Shown piece by piece: positions 19,502-28,126 of a stretch of 64,000 nt of DNA; position 1 is the stretch's first letter, and each line of letters opens with the position of its first letter. The notes under the pieces are model-generated. The model saw nothing but the letters and a program-made list of their open reading frames with translations, had not been told where the DNA came from and ran no database searches. This DNA comes from Bacteroidota bacterium (lineage in GTDB: Bacteria; Bacteroidota; Bacteroidia; Chitinophagales; Chitinophagaceae): assembly GCA_947448725.1 (NCBI GenBank), contig CANFOM010000005.1:62001-126000 (forward strand), written 5' to 3'. Position numbers and translations under genes: made by a program.

Positions 19502-19532
19502 CAAAAATAGGAATGTTATTCCAGCAAACGAA
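19502..19532 (-). promoter_or_regulatory. Promoter of GH3 copy 1 / lysE operon
   Basis: On the minus strand TATTTTTG (complement of 19502-19509) matches the TAnnTTTG -7 consensus exactly. A TTCG element lies 19 nt further upstream (complement of 19529-19532), the expected -33 spacing. The leader to the ATG at 19466 would be about 30 nt. It overlaps the divergent suhB promoter region. Confidence 0.6.
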
Positions 19533-19534
19533 CC

Positions 19535-19542
19535 TACTTTTG
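19535..19542 (+). promoter_or_regulatory. -7 box of suhB, abutting the start codon
   Basis: TACTTTTG fits TAnnTTTG exactly and ends only 4 nt before the ATG at 19547, so transcription would begin at or next to the start codon. No good -33 element is seen. It shares the 80-nt divergent region with the GH3 copy 1 promoter. Confidence 0.55.
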
Positions 19543-19546
19543 CCCT

Positions 19547-20323
19547 ATGATTAAAAATACATTATTAACTGCCGTAGAAGCCGGCGGACAAGTATTAAAA
19601 CAGTTTTTTAACGGTTCTTTTACAATTGAAAGCAAGGGGTCTTTAAACGACCTGGTAACAGAGGCCGACCATGCTTCAGAAAAAGCAATCTTTAAGGTCA
19701 TTCAAGACGCTTTTCCCAGTCATTTTATTTTAAGTGAAGAAACGGGCGAAATTAAGCAAGACTCCAATATTAAATGGATTATTGACCCTATTGATGGCAC
19801 TATAAATTTTGCCAATGGTATTCCCATTTGTTGTGTAAGCATTGGGGTCGAAGAAAATGGTAAAATGATTTTAGGTGCAGTGTACAATCCTATGATGAAT
19901 GAGCTTTTTATTGCAGAGCGCGGACAAGGGGCCACTTTAAATGGAAATAAAATAAAAGTAAGTGTAAAAGAAAATTTATTAAGTAGTTGTTTGGTGACAG
20001 GATTTCCTTATCAATATTTAGATGCGGCCAATGGCCCTCTTCAAATTTTTGACAAATTAATACGAAAAGCTATTCCAGTGCGACGATTGGGTAGTGCGGC
20101 TATTGATTTATGTTGGACAGCTGCTGGAAGGTTTGATGGATTTTACGAACACAAGCTACAAGCCTGGGATAGTGCAGCAGGATTTTTAATGGTAGAAGAA
20201 GCAGGTGGTAAAGTAACTGATTTAAGCGGCAATCCCTATAGTCCTTACCAGCCGGGCATTATAGCTACCAACGGAAAAATACACGAACAATTATTAGCTG
20301 TTATTAAAGGCGGAAATTTATAA
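19547..20323 (+). CDS. suhB: Inositol monophosphatase family protein
   Basis: A 258-residue Mg2+/Li+-sensitive phosphatase of the inositol monophosphatase family. Metal-binding motifs are LVTEADHASEKAIF near residues 38-51, SEETGE near 65-70, WIIDPIDGTINFANG near 77-91 (the WxxDPxDGT signature) and WDSAAGFLMVEEAGGKVTD near 204. All are intact, so it should be active on inositol 1-phosphate or a similar sugar phosphate; SuhB can also affect ribosome synthesis in other bacteria. Length is typical. It precedes thiL by 8 nt and is divergent from the GH3 copy 1 gene. suhB and cysQ-type members are hard to separate without alignment, so the symbol is tentative. Confidence 0.85.
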   Translation: MIKNTLLTAVEAGGQVLKQFFNGSFTIESKGSLNDLVTEADHASEKAIFKVIQDAFPSHFILSEETGEIKQDSNIKWIIDPIDGTINFANGIPICCVSIGVEENGKMILGAVYNPMMNELFIAERGQGATLNGNKIKVSVKENLLSSCLVTGFPYQYLDAANGPLQIFDKLIRKAIPVRRLGSAAIDLCWTAAGRFDGFYEHKLQAWDSAAGFLMVEEAGGKVTDLSGNPYSPYQPGIIATNGKIHEQLLAVIKGGNL

Positions 20324-20331
20324 AATATTTT

Positions 20332-21366
20332 ATGTCAACAGAAAGAACTGAAATAGACAAATTGGGTGAGTTTGGTTTGATAGATCATCTCACAGAAAAT
20401 TTTGAAACGCAAAATGCATCTACTATTTTATCTATAGGAGATGACGCGGGTGTGATTGATCATTTTGGTAAACAAACGGTTATTACCACCGACTTATTAA
20501 TTGAAGGGGTGCATTTTGATTTAATGTATACCCCCTTAAAACACTTGGGTTATAAATCGGTGGTGGTCAATCTAAGTGATATTTATGCCATGAATGCACA
20601 GCCTACTCAAATAACTTTAAGTATTGCTTTTAGCAATCGATTTAGTTTAGAAGCGCTTGAAGAATTTTATGAAGGCGTAAACATTGCTTGTGAAAAATAC
20701 AATGTTGATTTAATCGGAGGAGATACTTCCACTTCTCAAAAAGGTTTTATTATTTCTGTAACCGCATTAGGCGAGGTGGCACCAGATAAATATATAAAAA
20801 GAAGTACCGCTGAAAGTGGCGACCTGCTATGCGTTTCGGGCGATTTGGGTGCCGCATTTTTAGGGCTCACTTTAATGGAAAGAGAGAAAAAAATCTTTAT
20901 AGAGAACCCACAAATACAACCCAATTTAGAAAACGAAGATTACATTGTTGGTAGATTGCTAAAACCAGAAGCAAGAAAAGATATTTTAGAAATATTAGAA
21001 ACACAAAATATTGTACCCACCTCCATGATGGACATTAGTGATGGATTAAGTAGTGAGGTATTGCATTTGTGCAAACAAAGTAATTTGGGTTGTAGAATTT
21101 ATGAAGAAAAAATTCCAATACACGAATCTAGTCGTGCAGCAGCTTTTAAGTTTGGCTTAGATCCGACGGTATGTGCATTAAATGGCGGAGAAGATTATGA
21201 ACTTATCTTTACAATGAAACAATCCGACTATGATAAAATAACTTTACAAGAAGAGATTAGTGTCATAGGGTACATGTGTGATAAAGAAGAGGGTGCTAAA
21301 TTAATTACCAAGGGCAAAAATTTATTTGATATTACTGCACAGGGTTGGAATGCTTTTGGAAAGTAG
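20332..21366 (+). CDS. thiL: Thiamine-monophosphate kinase
   Basis: A 344-residue ThiL, which phosphorylates thiamine monophosphate to the cofactor thiamine diphosphate. Family motifs are visible in order: LSIGDDAGVID near residues 33-43, TTDLLIEGVHFDLMY near 53-67, VNLSDIYAMNAQP near 79-91, DLIGGDTSTSQKG near 127, the MMDISDGLSSEVLHL segment near 232 and LNGGEDYELIFTM near 285. The enzyme is cytoplasmic. It follows suhB by 8 nt and converges on nagA with a 7-nt gap, too short for a separate terminator. No TPP riboswitch is visible upstream, which is expected since transcription comes from suhB. Confidence 0.95.
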   Translation: MSTERTEIDKLGEFGLIDHLTENFETQNASTILSIGDDAGVIDHFGKQTVITTDLLIEGVHFDLMYTPLKHLGYKSVVVNLSDIYAMNAQPTQITLSIAFSNRFSLEALEEFYEGVNIACEKYNVDLIGGDTSTSQKGFIISVTALGEVAPDKYIKRSTAESGDLLCVSGDLGAAFLGLTLMEREKKIFIENPQIQPNLENEDYIVGRLLKPEARKDILEILETQNIVPTSMMDISDGLSSEVLHLCKQSNLGCRIYEEKIPIHESSRAAAFKFGLDPTVCALNGGEDYELIFTMKQSDYDKITLQEEISVIGYMCDKEEGAKLITKGKNLFDITAQGWNAFGK

Positions 21367-21373
21367 ATTTTTG

Positions 21374-22456
21374 CTAAGCAACAATCATTTTAATTAATCG
21401 ACGATCGGCGCTTAAGCAAAGCAGGTCTGCTTTTCCACCTATTTCAATAGTACCTACTAAATCCTTGATTTGCATCACCTGGGCAGGATAAACACTGCAC
21501 ATTCTAATGGCTTCCCCTAAATCAATTCCTACTTTTTCAACTAAATTATTAACCGATTTTAATTGGGTCAATGCAGATCCGCTTAAAATTCCATGACTTT
21601 CATATTTATCACCAACCAATTGATGTTGATAGATTCCTGTTTTTGTGGTGGCAACAGCATCTGTAATACAGAACAACCTTTCTCCCATTATTTTTTTTGC
21701 AATTTTAATGGCAGCAAAATCTACATGATAACCATCGCTAACTAAACTACACCTAGCCGTGTTGTGATTAAAAAGGGCACCTACCATTCCTGGTGCACGG
21801 TGTTGTAAAGCACTCATCGCATTGTATAAATGAGTGGCCACAGTAATTCCGTTGTTTAAAAAGTGGGTCGCTAATTCATAAGCAGCATCGGTGTGTCCTG
21901 CACTAACTACAATATTATTTTTTTGAATCAAATCAATAATATTTTTATCTACTACTTCTGGTGCCAAAGTAATCATACTAATATAGTCTTTACCATAAGC
22001 TATTATTTCTTCCACTTCCTTAGTAGTAGGCGCATGAATTATACTTGCTAAGTGAGCACCTTTTTTGGCAATATTAATCCAAGGGCCTTCAATATGAAGT
22101 CCTATACAACCCTTGCCCCCATTATTTCTATACTCTTTTACAGCATCAATGGCTTTGAAAATTATTTCATTGCTTTGAGAAGCAATGGTGGGTTGAAAAT
22201 AGGCAACACCTCCTTGTAAACAATAGCGATATATTTTTTCAATAGTAGTTGCTTCTGGGTATTCGGATAATAATTTATTTTCAGCACCATAAATTTGAAG
22301 ATCTATAAGTGCAGGAACTACCAAAGGCATAGCATTTTTAGGATCATAGTCTTCCTTGGTCATACTTACTATTTTTCCATTTTCAAATGAAATGACAAGT
22401 TCCGAAAGCCATTCACTTCCAGTAAATAATTCTTGAACAGACAAGCTAGTGTGCAT
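21374..22456 (-). CDS. nagA: N-acetylglucosamine-6-phosphate deacetylase
   Basis: A 360-residue amidohydrolase-fold deacetylase that converts GlcNAc-6-phosphate to glucosamine-6-phosphate in amino-sugar catabolism and cell-wall recycling. Visible motifs: PALIDLQIYGAENK near residues 50-63, GLHIEGPWINIAKKGAH near 120 (metal Glu), VSAGHTDAAYE near 182 (His ligand), THLYNAMSALQHRAPGMVGA near 205 (His ligand) and CITDAVATT near 262 (catalytic Asp). Length is slightly short but complete. The nitrilase gene lies 20 nt upstream on the same strand. No nagB is nearby, so the pathway continues elsewhere. Confidence 0.93.
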   Translation of the reverse strand: MHTSLSVQELFTGSEWLSELVISFENGKIVSMTKEDYDPKNAMPLVVPALIDLQIYGAENKLLSEYPEATTIEKIYRYCLQGGVAYFQPTIASQSNEIIFKAIDAVKEYRNNGGKGCIGLHIEGPWINIAKKGAHLASIIHAPTTKEVEEIIAYGKDYISMITLAPEVVDKNIIDLIQKNNIVVSAGHTDAAYELATHFLNNGITVATHLYNAMSALQHRAPGMVGALFNHNTARCSLVSDGYHVDFAAIKIAKKIMGERLFCITDAVATTKTGIYQHQLVGDKYESHGILSGSALTQLKSVNNLVEKVGIDLGEAIRMCSVYPAQVMQIKDLVGTIEIGGKADLLCLSADRRLIKMIVA

Positions 22457-22476
22457 GAGGTAGGGTAGCTAAGTAA

Positions 22477-23262
22477 TTATTGAATATGAAAAAAATCGGC
22501 ATCTTTCCAAAAAGGAAATTGGGAACGAGCGTTGTCGATTTCTTCTTTTTGTAAGGTGATGTTAAAAATATCTTCTTCGTAAGCGCAGTGATAGAGCACT
22601 TCTCCAAGAGGTCCAACAATTAAGGAGTCTCCACTATGTGCGTTATTGTTTCCGTCTACTCCCACTCGATTAACACCAATGGTCATACATTGGTTTTCTA
22701 TTGCTCTTGCAGTAAGTAATGTTTTCCAAGCATGATTTCTTTTTTCTGGCCAGTTGGCAACATATAAAAGCACATCAAATTCCGATTCGGCTCCTTTTGT
22801 TTGTCTTGCCCAAACAGGGAAACGTAAATCATAGCAAATTTGTAAATTTATTTTCCATCCTTTTACACTTGCAATTAATCTTTTATTTCCCGCTGTATAA
22901 TGTTGATCTTCTCCAGCAAAAGCAAACAAATGCCTTTTATCATAATAACCTAATTCTCCACTAGGCAACATCCAAATAAGTCGGTTATAAAATTTTCCTT
23001 CTTCATTAATAATGAGGGAGCCGGTGATGATTGCTTTTTTTGTTGCTGATAAACGCCTCATCCAATCAATAGTAGGCCCATCCATGGTTTCAGCATGTAT
23101 TTTGGGTTGCATGCTAAAGCCAGTACTAAACATTTCAGGTAAAACAATAATTTCGGTGTAGGACTCAATACCCATAATTTTCTGTTCTAAATTTGCAAGA
23201 TTGGCTCCCTTATCTTCCCAAAACAGATTAGTTTGTATGATTGAAAAACTGAGTGTTGACAA
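22477..23262 (-). CDS. Nitrilase-superfamily omega-amidase
   Basis: A 261-residue carbon-nitrogen hydrolase with the catalytic triad intact: Glu in IVLPEMFSTGFSM near residue 42, Lys in GYYDKRHLFAFAGE near 109 and Cys in LQICYDLRFPVWAR near 144. The RHLFAFAGE and RFPVWAR details match the omega-amidase YafV/Nit2-like branch, which hydrolyses alpha-ketoglutaramate and alpha-ketosuccinamate in metabolite repair. The start appears to be TTG at 23262, since no ATG precedes the conserved first strand (LSFSIIQTNLFW). A TACCTTTA box on the minus strand (complement of 23287-23294) is a plausible -7 element. nagA follows 20 nt downstream. Confidence 0.87.
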   Translation of the reverse strand: MSTLSFSIIQTNLFWEDKGANLANLEQKIMGIESYTEIIVLPEMFSTGFSMQPKIHAETMDGPTIDWMRRLSATKKAIITGSLIINEEGKFYNRLIWMLPSGELGYYDKRHLFAFAGEDQHYTAGNKRLIASVKGWKINLQICYDLRFPVWARQTKGAESEFDVLLYVANWPEKRNHAWKTLLTARAIENQCMTIGVNRVGVDGNNNAHSGDSLIVGPLGEVLYHCAYEEDIFNITLQKEEIDNARSQFPFWKDADFFHIQ

Positions 23263-23313
23263 AGCTTTATAATTTTAGTACTTTCCTAAAGGTACAATAT
23301 TCAAATAAAATAC

Positions 23314-23787
23314 TTATTTCTTGTTTAAGACCTGCAAAATGGGCATAATGAGCGCGGATTCAAAGCCGCGTTGATTTAAAAAGGAATTGGTTTTAGCCAT
23401 ACGGCTGATCCCTCTTTCCCCTTTTAATGAATTCCATTTTTTGGTAGCCAATGTCAAAAGTGTTTTTTTATAAGCCACCTCATCAATATTATTTAATGCC
23501 TTTTTTATATTAGCGGGACTGACTCTTTTTTGTTGTAAAGCGTATTTTATTTTTTGCTTTCCCCATGATTTGATTCTGAAATGTCCCCCTGCAAAACTTT
23601 CTGCAAAACGAGCCTCATTTAAAAAATTATCTGTGATTAAATCTGATAGGATTTCCTCCACTTCGCTGGTGGTCATGCCGAACTCATATAATTTATCACG
23701 GACCTCTTGTTGAGCCCTTTCTTGGTAGGCACAATAATGCCGAATCCTTTGTATAGCCTGCTCTTTGCCTATTCTAATTTTTTGCAT
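23314..23787 (-). CDS. recX: Regulatory protein RecX
   Basis: A 157-residue RecX-family protein, made of three tandem three-helix repeats and acting as a modulator of RecA filaments. Visible family features: RIRHYCAYQERAQQEVRDKL near residues 15-34, LITDNFLNEARFAESFAGGHFRIKSWGKQKI near 50-80 and LQQKRVSPANIKKALNNI near 85. It is normal in length and basic. It is separated from recA by 14 kb, which is common in this phylum. It is divergent from dnaN across a 165-nt gap that also contains a weak TAGTTTCG -7-like element (23850-23857) for dnaN. Confidence 0.9.
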   Translation of the reverse strand: MQKIRIGKEQAIQRIRHYCAYQERAQQEVRDKLYEFGMTTSEVEEILSDLITDNFLNEARFAESFAGGHFRIKSWGKQKIKYALQQKRVSPANIKKALNNIDEVAYKKTLLTLATKKWNSLKGERGISRMAKTNSFLNQRGFESALIMPILQVLNKK

Positions 23788-23952
23788 TTTGTCGATAAGA
23801 ATGTCAATAAGAAATGCTAAAATAGCTTTTTAATCTTAAGATTTTGCATTAGTTTCGTTAGTGTTATTAAGGTTAAATTTTACGACCCCGGCAGCTGTTT
23901 TTGATGCTAAAGTTGGCAGATTCAACCCATTAAAATAAAACCACTGCGTATT

Positions 23953-25068
23953 ATGAAATTTATAGTTTCTTCCTCTTCTTTGTTAAAACACCTACAACAA
24001 ATTTCTGGTGTTATTAATACCAATACTGTTTTACCTATTTTAGAAGATTTTTTATTCGAAATAGAAGAAAAAAAATTAAATATTGTAGCTACCGATTTAG
24101 AAACGGTGATGCGTGTACAAATGGATGTAGAAAGCAAAGCCAATGGCCGTGTTTGTATTCCTGCTAAAATATTAATAGACTCTTTAAAAAACATTGCCGA
24201 TCAGCCGCTCACCTTTAATATTGATAAAAATTATGCAGTAGAAATTACCAGCGATAATGGAAAATATAAAGTGATGGGAGAAAATCCAGACAATTTTCCA
24301 AAAGAACCCACTGCCGATGATACTACAGGTTTTGATATGACTAGTACCGGACTGTTAACTGCCATCAATAAAACTTTATTTGCTGTTAGTGGTGATGATT
24401 TACGTCCAGCCATGACAGGTGTATTTTTTGAATTATCTAAAGACGGCGTTCAATTTGTAGCTACTGATGCACACCGTTTGGTGAGGTATAAAAGAACAGA
24501 TACCAAAGCAAAACAAAACGCTTCTTTTATTGTGCCTAAAAAACCATTGAACTTATTAAAAAATGCATTGCCGGATAATGATGATCCTATTACCATTAGC
24601 TTTAATAGCAATCATTTATTTGTAGATCATGGTTCTACTCAATTAATATGTCGTTTAATTGATGCACGCTTTCCTGATTATAAAGTAGTAATTCCTGCGG
24701 ACAATCCATATCGCCTCACTGTTAACAAACATGATTTTCAAAATGCATTGCGTCGTGTAAATGTATTTAGTAATAAAAGTACCAATCAAGTAGCTTTAAA
24801 TATTACGGGGAACGAATTACAAATGGCCGCTCAAGACATTGATTTTAGTTTTGAAGGAAATGAGCGCATGAGTTGTGAATATAAAGGCGAAGACATTCAA
24901 ATTGCATTTAATGCAAAATTTTTAATTGAAATGTTAAGTGCTGCCGATACAGATGATGTATTTCTTGAATTGTCAACACCTAGTAAAGCGGGGCTTATTA
25001 AACCCTCTGAGCAAGCAGCAGGTGAAGACCTTTTGATGCTAGTGATGCCATTAATGTTAAATAGCTAA
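23953..25068 (+). CDS. dnaN: DNA polymerase III sliding clamp (beta subunit)
   Basis: A 371-residue beta clamp, which forms the ring tethering DNA polymerase III to DNA. The three-domain pattern is visible: MKFIVSSSSLLKHLQQISGVI at the N-terminus, LEDFLFEIEEKKLNIVATDLE near 30-50, GVFFELSKDGVQFVATDAHRLV near 155-176, ICRLIDARFPDYKVVIP near 232 and LVMPLMLNS at the C-terminus, where clamps have the conserved PMR/PL pocket segment. No dnaA or recF is adjacent, as is usual in Bacteroidetes. A strong terminator 47 nt downstream shows that it is monocistronic. Confidence 0.97.
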   Translation: MKFIVSSSSLLKHLQQISGVINTNTVLPILEDFLFEIEEKKLNIVATDLETVMRVQMDVESKANGRVCIPAKILIDSLKNIADQPLTFNIDKNYAVEITSDNGKYKVMGENPDNFPKEPTADDTTGFDMTSTGLLTAINKTLFAVSGDDLRPAMTGVFFELSKDGVQFVATDAHRLVRYKRTDTKAKQNASFIVPKKPLNLLKNALPDNDDPITISFNSNHLFVDHGSTQLICRLIDARFPDYKVVIPADNPYRLTVNKHDFQNALRRVNVFSNKSTNQVALNITGNELQMAAQDIDFSFEGNERMSCEYKGEDIQIAFNAKFLIEMLSAADTDDVFLELSTPSKAGLIKPSEQAAGEDLLMLVMPLMLNS

Positions 25069-25115
25069 ATCTAACCCCAATAAAAGCAAAGTTTAATGCA
25101 CTTTGTTTTAAACAT

Positions 25116-25153
25116 AACCCGATGCCCCAATCAATGGAACATCGGGTTTTTTT
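25116..25153 (+). terminator. Intrinsic terminator of dnaN
   Basis: AACCCGATG (25116-25124) pairs perfectly with CATCGGGTT (25140-25148) around a 15-nt loop and runs into a T tract to 25153. Its position means the following gene must start downstream of it. Confidence 0.9.
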
Positions 25154-25176
25154 ATTTACATTTATACCATAATAAT

Positions 25177-26004
25177 ATGACCATGCTTGACTTTATAAAA
25201 AACTATTTTGAACAGATTCCAAGTTCGCACAGGGCCTTGTTATTGGCTGGAGGCATCGCATTTTTTTGGCTGCTTGAAATTGCAGCACCCCTATTTAATT
25301 TTAAAATCAATAAGTTTAAACATGCAGGGCTAAATTTATTTTTTACTTTCACTACCATTGTGGTCAATTTTGTTTTTGCCTTATTCATGGTAAAAGCAAG
25401 CTATTGGACAGTAGATCACCAATTTGGATTATTACATATCATTAATTTTTCGCCATGGGTAGAAGCCATTACTGGCTTATTGTTACTTGACTTAATTGGT
25501 GCTTATCTAGTACATTTAATTGTACACAGAGTTAAATTTTTATGGAAATTTCATATGGTACACCATGCAGACAAGCATTTAGACACCACTACGGGCAACA
25601 GACACCATCCTGGTGAATCTGTTATAAGAGCCGTATTTGCTATTTTAGCAGTATTTGTTTTAGGCACTCCCATGTGGATGGTGATGTTGTACCAAAGCTT
25701 AAGCGTGGTGCTTACGCAGTTCAATCATTCTAATATTAAAATTCCAAAATGGTTTGACCAAAGCTTTGGCTTCATTATTGTATCACCTAATATGCATAGA
25801 ATACATCACCACCACAAGCGTCCACAAACCGATAGTAATTATGGCAATATTTTTTCTTTTTGGGATCGATTGTTTGGCACTTACAATTACACACCCATGA
25901 GTGAAATCATTTATGGTTTAGATGTAATGGATAATACAAAAGATCAATCATTGGCGTATCAACTAAAAGCGCCTTTTGATAAATCTATAAAAGCTGATTA
26001 TTAA
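25177..26004 (+). CDS. Sterol desaturase / fatty acid hydroxylase family protein
   Basis: A membrane di-iron enzyme of about 275 residues from ATG 25177; an upstream in-frame extension to 25096 would run through the dnaN terminator and is rejected (ATG 25183 is an alternative). Three or four hydrophobic helices precede the His clusters HRVKFLWKFHMVHHAD, GNRHHPGES and MHRIHHHHKRPQTDSNYG, the eight-His di-iron ligand set. Members hydroxylate or desaturate lipids using O2; the actual lipid substrate is unknown. kdsB begins 22 nt downstream, so the enzyme may be expressed with lipid A/Kdo genes and might modify envelope lipids (inference). Confidence 0.9.
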   Translation: MTMLDFIKNYFEQIPSSHRALLLAGGIAFFWLLEIAAPLFNFKINKFKHAGLNLFFTFTTIVVNFVFALFMVKASYWTVDHQFGLLHIINFSPWVEAITGLLLLDLIGAYLVHLIVHRVKFLWKFHMVHHADKHLDTTTGNRHHPGESVIRAVFAILAVFVLGTPMWMVMLYQSLSVVLTQFNHSNIKIPKWFDQSFGFIIVSPNMHRIHHHHKRPQTDSNYGNIFSFWDRLFGTYNYTPMSEIIYGLDVMDNTKDQSLAYQLKAPFDKSIKADY

Positions 26005-26026
26005 ACGCCCATAAAAAAGAAAAAGA

Positions 26027-26746
26027 ATGAGTAAAATAGGCGCTTTTATTCCTGCTCGCTATGCTGCTACCAGATTCCCTGCAAAATTAATGCAGCTACT
26101 TGGAGACAAATCTGTAATTAGGCATACCTATGATAATACAGTGGCAACAGGTTTATTTGATGAAGTTTATGTAGTAACGGATAGTGATATTATATTTAAG
26201 GAGATCACCAACAATGGAGGTAAGGCCATCATGAGTAAAAAGGAACACGAAAGCGGAAGCGATCGTATTGCTGAAGCCATTGAAGACTTAGACATTGATA
26301 TTGTAGTAAATGTACAAGGCGACGAGCCCTTTGTAAAAAGAGAACCACTTGAAAAAGTAATAGCAGTATTTAAAGATGAGAAAGTACAAGTGGCATCACT
26401 CATGCAAGTGCTTTCCAATGAGGCTTTAATTGCAGACCCTAATTATGTAAAAGTTGCTGTAGATAAAAATTCAAATGCCTTATTTTTTTCAAGAAGTATT
26501 ATTCCTTACCCAAGAAATACAGATACACCTATTACCTATTATGAACATATTGGCGTGTATGCTTTTAAAAAACAAGCATTGCTTAATTTTACTTCTTGGC
26601 CTATGACTCCTTTAGAGGCTGCTGAAAAAATTGAATGTCTACGCTATTTAGAAAATGGTGTTAGTATTAAAATGGTGGTAACCCAATATATGGGTGTGGA
26701 GATAGATACGCCTGAAGATTTAATTAAAGCTGCAAAACTTTTATAA
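26027..26746 (+). CDS. kdsB: 3-deoxy-manno-octulosonate cytidylyltransferase
   Basis: A 239-residue KdsB, which activates Kdo as CMP-Kdo for addition to lipid A. The nucleotide-binding start [20 protein letters not shown] (residues 7-26), the [14 protein letters not shown] segment near 73, [10 protein letters not shown] near 93, [12 protein letters not shown] near 151, HIGVYAFKK near 173 and [13 protein letters not shown] near 222 are all in place. It is cytoplasmic and of standard length. A kdnB-like oxidase gene lies 3 kb downstream on the same strand; in Shewanella, KdsB acts with KdnA/KdnB on 8-amino-Kdo. Ten nucleotides separate it from the sugar porter gene. Confidence 0.95.
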   Translation: MSKIGAFIPARYAATRFPAKLMQLLGDKSVIRHTYDNTVATGLFDEVYVVTDSDIIFKEITNNGGKAIMSKKEHESGSDRIAEAIEDLDIDIVVNVQGDEPFVKREPLEKVIAVFKDEKVQVASLMQVLSNEALIADPNYVKVAVDKNSNALFFSRSIIPYPRNTDTPITYYEHIGVYAFKKQALLNFTSWPMTPLEAAEKIECLRYLENGVSIKMVVTQYMGVEIDTPEDLIKAAKLL

Positions 26747-26756
26747 TTTAATAAAC

Positions 26757-28103
26757 ATGAATAAAGGAAAACTATTTCAGTCAACGGTAGTTGCCGCTTT
26801 GGCTGGATTTATTTTTGGTTTTGATATGGTCGTTATTTCGGGTGCAGACAAACCTATTCAACAGTTGTGGCAGACCACTCCACTTTTTCATGGATTTTTT
26901 ATTATGTCCATGGCCTTATGGGGAACCGTTATTGGCTCTGTATTTGCGGGGGCTCCAACAGAAAAATACGGTCGTAAAAAAGTGTTAATCTGGTTGGGCC
27001 TAATGTTTATCGCATCGGCCATTGGGTCTGCTTTGGCGCAAGATCCCTATACTTTTTCCTTCTTTAGACTCATTGGTGGAATTGCCATTGGTATTTCTTC
27101 GGTAGCAGCACCTACCTATATTTCTGAAATTTCAAATAAGGGGAATCGTGGTAAATTGGTAGGTATGTATCAGTTTAATATTGTCTTTGGAATTTTAGTG
27201 GCGTATTTATCCAATTATTTTTTAGCAGGGTTTGGCGGTGCAAATGATTGGCGTTGGATGTTAGCAGTTTTATTAATTCCTTCCGGTATATATACATTGA
27301 TGACCTTAGGTTTACCAGAAAGCCCAAGGTGGTTGTTCTCCATTAAAAATGATGAAGCAGGGGCAAGAAAAACTTTAGAAGAAGTAGGTGTTGAAAATAT
27401 CGAAGAAACGATTCAAGAAATAAAAATAGCCAACGAACAAGAAAAATTACAGGGAGGTTTAAAATTATTTTCGAAGCATCATACTAAAATTATATCATTG
27501 GCTTTCTTTGTTGCTTTTTTTAATCAAGCATCGGGTATTAATTTTCTTTTATATTATGCCCCTCGAATTTTAGAGGAAGCGGGTTTTGCAAAAAACAATT
27601 CTTTATTAAGTTCTATATCGCTAGGATTAATGAATTTAATTTTCACTTTTGTTGGCCTATGGCTCATTGACCGTATTGGCCGCAAAACATTATTAATTAT
27701 TGGTTCATTTGGATACATTATAAGCTTGTCTATGGTGGCCTATGGATTTATCAATCACAGCGCGCCTGAGTTTATGCTAACCTTCTTATTGTTATTTATT
27801 GCCTCACATGCCATTGGGCAAGGAGCGGTAATATGGGTATTGATCTCTGAAATATTTCCAACTCAAATTCGTGCCAAAGGACAGGCTTTTGGAGCAAGCA
27901 TTCATTGGGTCTTTGCTGCATTAATTACTTTGATTACACCTGTATTTTTAGACAGCGAGCACGGTATTTTTAAAGACAATCCATGGCCCATATTTGCATT
28001 CTTTTGCGTCATGATGGCTTTGCAGTTGGTTTGGATACTACTTAAAGTACCTGAAACCAAAGGGGTATCTTTAGAAGAGCTACAAAAAAAACTAGTTCAA
28101 TAA
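26757..28103 (+). CDS. Sugar porter (MFS) transporter
   Basis: A 448-residue, 12-helix major facilitator of the sugar porter family, which imports hexoses or disaccharides with H+. Signature motifs: GFDMVVISGADKPI in helix 1, EKYGRKKVL in loop 2-3, ISEISNKGNRGKLVGMYQFN near helix 4-5, PESPRWLF before the central loop, NQASGINFLLYYAPRI in helix 7, DRIGRKTLL in loop 8-9 and PETKGVSLEEL at the C-terminus. The next gene, 23 nt later, encodes a secreted GH32 fructosidase, so fructose or sucrose is a likely cargo (inference). Confidence 0.93.
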   Translation: MNKGKLFQSTVVAALAGFIFGFDMVVISGADKPIQQLWQTTPLFHGFFIMSMALWGTVIGSVFAGAPTEKYGRKKVLIWLGLMFIASAIGSALAQDPYTFSFFRLIGGIAIGISSVAAPTYISEISNKGNRGKLVGMYQFNIVFGILVAYLSNYFLAGFGGANDWRWMLAVLLIPSGIYTLMTLGLPESPRWLFSIKNDEAGARKTLEEVGVENIEETIQEIKIANEQEKLQGGLKLFSKHHTKIISLAFFVAFFNQASGINFLLYYAPRILEEAGFAKNNSLLSSISLGLMNLIFTFVGLWLIDRIGRKTLLIIGSFGYIISLSMVAYGFINHSAPEFMLTFLLLFIASHAIGQGAVIWVLISEIFPTQIRAKGQAFGASIHWVFAALITLITPVFLDSEHGIFKDNPWPIFAFFCVMMALQLVWILLKVPETKGVSLEELQKKLVQ

Positions 28104-28126
28104 AATAATCAATACTTTAAAAATTT

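Noticed and set aside
25096..25176. Upstream extension of the sterol-desaturase gene
   Set aside because: It would pass through the dnaN terminator hairpin, and the encoded residues do not resemble the family.
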